Assembly (NCBI GenBank): GCA_903885885.1
Contig: CAISKJ010000524.1
Location: 1-6,602 of the forward strand
DNA length: 6,602 nucleotides
Source of the DNA: an uncultured delta proteobacterium
Lineage (GTDB): Bacteria; Myxococcota_A; Polyangia; Polyangiales; Ga0077539
Direction of reading: 5' to 3'
This document shows positions 5,445 through 6,602 of the stretch, piece by piece. Numbering within the stretch: the first letter of the stretch is position 1; each line of letters begins with the position of its first letter. Position numbers and translations under genes: made by a program. The notes under the pieces were generated by a model. The model did no database searches and was not told where the DNA came from. It saw nothing but the letters and a program-made list of their open reading frames with translations.

Positions 5445-6602
5445 TCAGCCTCCGACCATCGCCGCGATGCCCGCGCGATGCGCGCCGCGCGCCACCGACG
5501 CCGCCCCGTCGAACACCGCGCCGCTGTGTGCGCCCACCTCGCTCGGCGCGCGCACGCGCGCCACCTCGTCGCGCACCAGCACCCCCGACGCCCTGCGCAG
5601 CGCCGCCTGCGCCGCCGCGGGGTTCTCGCGCTCGAGCTGCTGCCACTGGGGGCTCTGGGCGAGCGTCCCGCGCATCGCGTTGGCGCCCCGCAGGCCGCGC
5701 GTCACCGCCGCCTGCACGCGCTGCTGCGCCGCGCCGAGGGCCGCCTGCATCACCGGGTTGTGGGCCGCGCCGAGCGACTGACCGAGCGCGCCGAAGCCCT
5801 GCCCCAGCGCCTGCCCCGCGGCCCCGAGCGCCTGCCCCAGCGCCGCGTTGGCCACGTTGCTCAGGTCCGGCGCCTTGCCCGCCATCGCGGCGCCGAGCGC
5901 GGCCTGCATGGCCCCGCCCGCGATCTTCTTGAGCGCGTTGGCCACCTGCGGCGGCAGCGCGGCCATCGCGGCGCGAAACGCGGCGAGCATCTTCTGCGCG
6001 GGCGAGGCGCCCTTCTTGTCGTTCGACGAGGGCGACGGCGCGGCCTGGTCGCAGTTGATCTTCACGAGGCCGCCGCGAATGTCGACGAGCTTCGAGCCGA
6101 ACACGTTCACCGTGGCCGAGGTGACCGTCACCGACGCGGGCGTCATGTCGACGCGCGAGCCGCCGCACACGAGCGAGAGCGTGTCGTCGGCGGTGAGCAG
6201 GTAGTTGTGGTCGACGTGCATCGTGTGGCCGCTCACGCCGTGCACCTCGACGTCCTGGTTGCCCTGCACCTCCTTGGCCTCGTTGCCCTGCACGCGCGTC
6301 ACGCGGTCGAAGGTGATCGCGTTGCGCTCGTGGCCCTCCACCGTCTTCGTGCGGTTGCGCAGCACCGTGATGCTCTGGTCGTTCTTCACCAGCACGTCGT
6401 GGTTGCGCTCGGCCTGCAGGTACACCTGCTCTTCGCCCGCGGCGTCTTCGAAGCGCAGCTCGTTGTAGCCGCCCGTGGTGGGCGAGCTGTTCGTCTTGAT
6501 CGTGCTCTTGGTCTTCTCGCGGGGGAGCCCGTACGGCGTGTTGTTCTCGCCGTTGTAGACGCAGCCCGTAATGAGCGGCTTGTCGGGGTCGCCCTCGAGG
6601 AA
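5445..6602 (-). CDS. vgrG: VgrG spike protein, C-terminal 385 residues, with long C-terminal extension
   Basis: The frame is open from the right edge to TGA at 5447-5445; the N-terminal gp27/gp5-like part lies outside. The fragment opens with the end of the OB-fold: FLEGDPDKPLITGCVYNGEN, then PYGLPREKTKSTIKT (23-37) and GGYNELRFEDAAGEEQVYLQ (44-63), which is diagnostic of VgrG. Residues 57-184 form the repetitive beta-helix needle (for example KNDQSITVLRNRTKTVEGHE and TVNVFGSKLVDIRGG). Three VgrG chains form the spike that carries PAAR proteins and effectors through target membranes. Most plain VgrGs end near the needle tip; here 200 further residues follow (186-385): a Pro/Ser/Lys linker, then Ala/Gly/Gln-rich helices with no domain I recognise. 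The extension could be an effector-docking region, a membrane-active toxin or an adaptor platform. The gene is followed directly by the L,D-transpeptidase-like gene on the same strand. Confidence 0.93.
   Translation of the reverse strand, partial: FLEGDPDKPLITGCVYNGENNTPYGLPREKTKSTIKTNSSPTTGGYNELRFEDAAGEEQVYLQAERNHDVLVKNDQSITVLRNRTKTVEGHERNAITFDRVTRVQGNEAKEVQGNQDVEVHGVSGHTMHVDHNYLLTADDTLSLVCGGSRVDMTPASVTVTSATVNVFGSKLVDIRGGLVKINCDQAAPSPSSNDKKGASPAQKMLAAFRAAMAALPPQVANALKKIAGGAMQAALGAAMAGKAPDLSNVANAALGQALGAAGQALGQGFGALGQSLGAAHNPVMQAALGAAQQRVQAAVTRGLRGANAMRGTLAQSPQWQQLERENPAAAQAALRRASGVLVRDEVARVRAPSEVGAHSGAVFDGAASVARGAHRAGIAAMVGG
5763..5864 (-). repeat. Low-complexity Gly/Ala/Gln repeat inside the VgrG extension
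   Basis: Residues about 247-280 of the VgrG fragment repeat GQALG/GALGQ units with roughly a seven-residue period (GQALGAAGQALGQGFGALGQ). At DNA level the block CTGCCCCAGCGC recurs at 5799-5810 and 5832-5843. The spacing of small residues resembles a glycine zipper in membrane-inserting or helix-packing segments. This is a protein-level repeat that may vary by slippage; it is not a mobile element. Confidence 0.55.

Noticed and set aside
5763..5864. CRISPR-like or satellite repeat
   Set aside because: The repeats are in frame with VgrG and reflect Gly/Ala/Gln codon repetition; there are no regular spacers.
4424..5932. Plus-strand open frame of 502 codons
   Set aside because: It is a shadow of the vgrG and L,D-transpeptidase genes on the other strand, and its end is Pro/Arg/Ala repeat noise.
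1..6602. tRNA or rRNA genes, insertion sequences, attachment sites
   Set aside because: No tRNA-like or rRNA sequence, transposase, or terminal inverted repeats with target duplications were recognised by eye on either strand.

Overview
The window is very GC-rich, with coding frames strongly biased to G or C at third positions. It carries a type VI secretion (T6SS) cargo module next to two unrelated-looking genes. Base composition, the long tetratricopeptide-repeat (TPR) protein, the short TANNNT promoters almost touching the start codons, and the T6SS gene style suggest a myxobacterium-like organism (Myxococcota, perhaps Polyangiales). That assignment is an inference from style; no marker gene is present.

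Layout, left to right. Bases 1-464 (minus) hold the N-terminal part of a HAD-superfamily hydrolase, cut by the window edge. A divergent intergenic stretch (465-581) has a 7-bp inverted repeat that could be an operator. Bases 582-2465 (plus) encode a 627-residue TPR protein with a C-terminal membrane anchor. Bases 2506-2787 (plus) encode a 93-residue protein I do not recognise. Bases 2821-3573 (plus) encode a PAAR tip protein fused to a CHAP/NlpC-like cysteine peptidase, a likely T6SS peptidoglycan amidase effector. It overlaps by GTGA the next gene (3570-4376, plus), a fusion of a degenerate FHA domain with a DUF4123 effector-loading adaptor domain.

The right part runs on the opposite strand and meets the plus-strand genes tail to tail with 5 bp between stops. 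A vgrG gene (5445 to beyond 6602) ends in a 200-residue Ala/Gly/Gln-rich extension. Thirteen bases and a strong ribosome binding site later comes a 349-residue protein (4382-5431) with a YkuD-type L,D-transpeptidase signature and no signal peptide, a second candidate cell-wall effector.

Working model: VgrG forms the spike, the PAAR-amidase sits on its tip, the DUF4123 protein loads cargo, and the L,D-transpeptidase-like protein is a separate cargo. Two different attacks on peptidoglycan would then be delivered from one locus. No gene in the window looks like a periplasmic immunity protein, which is the main unexplained point.
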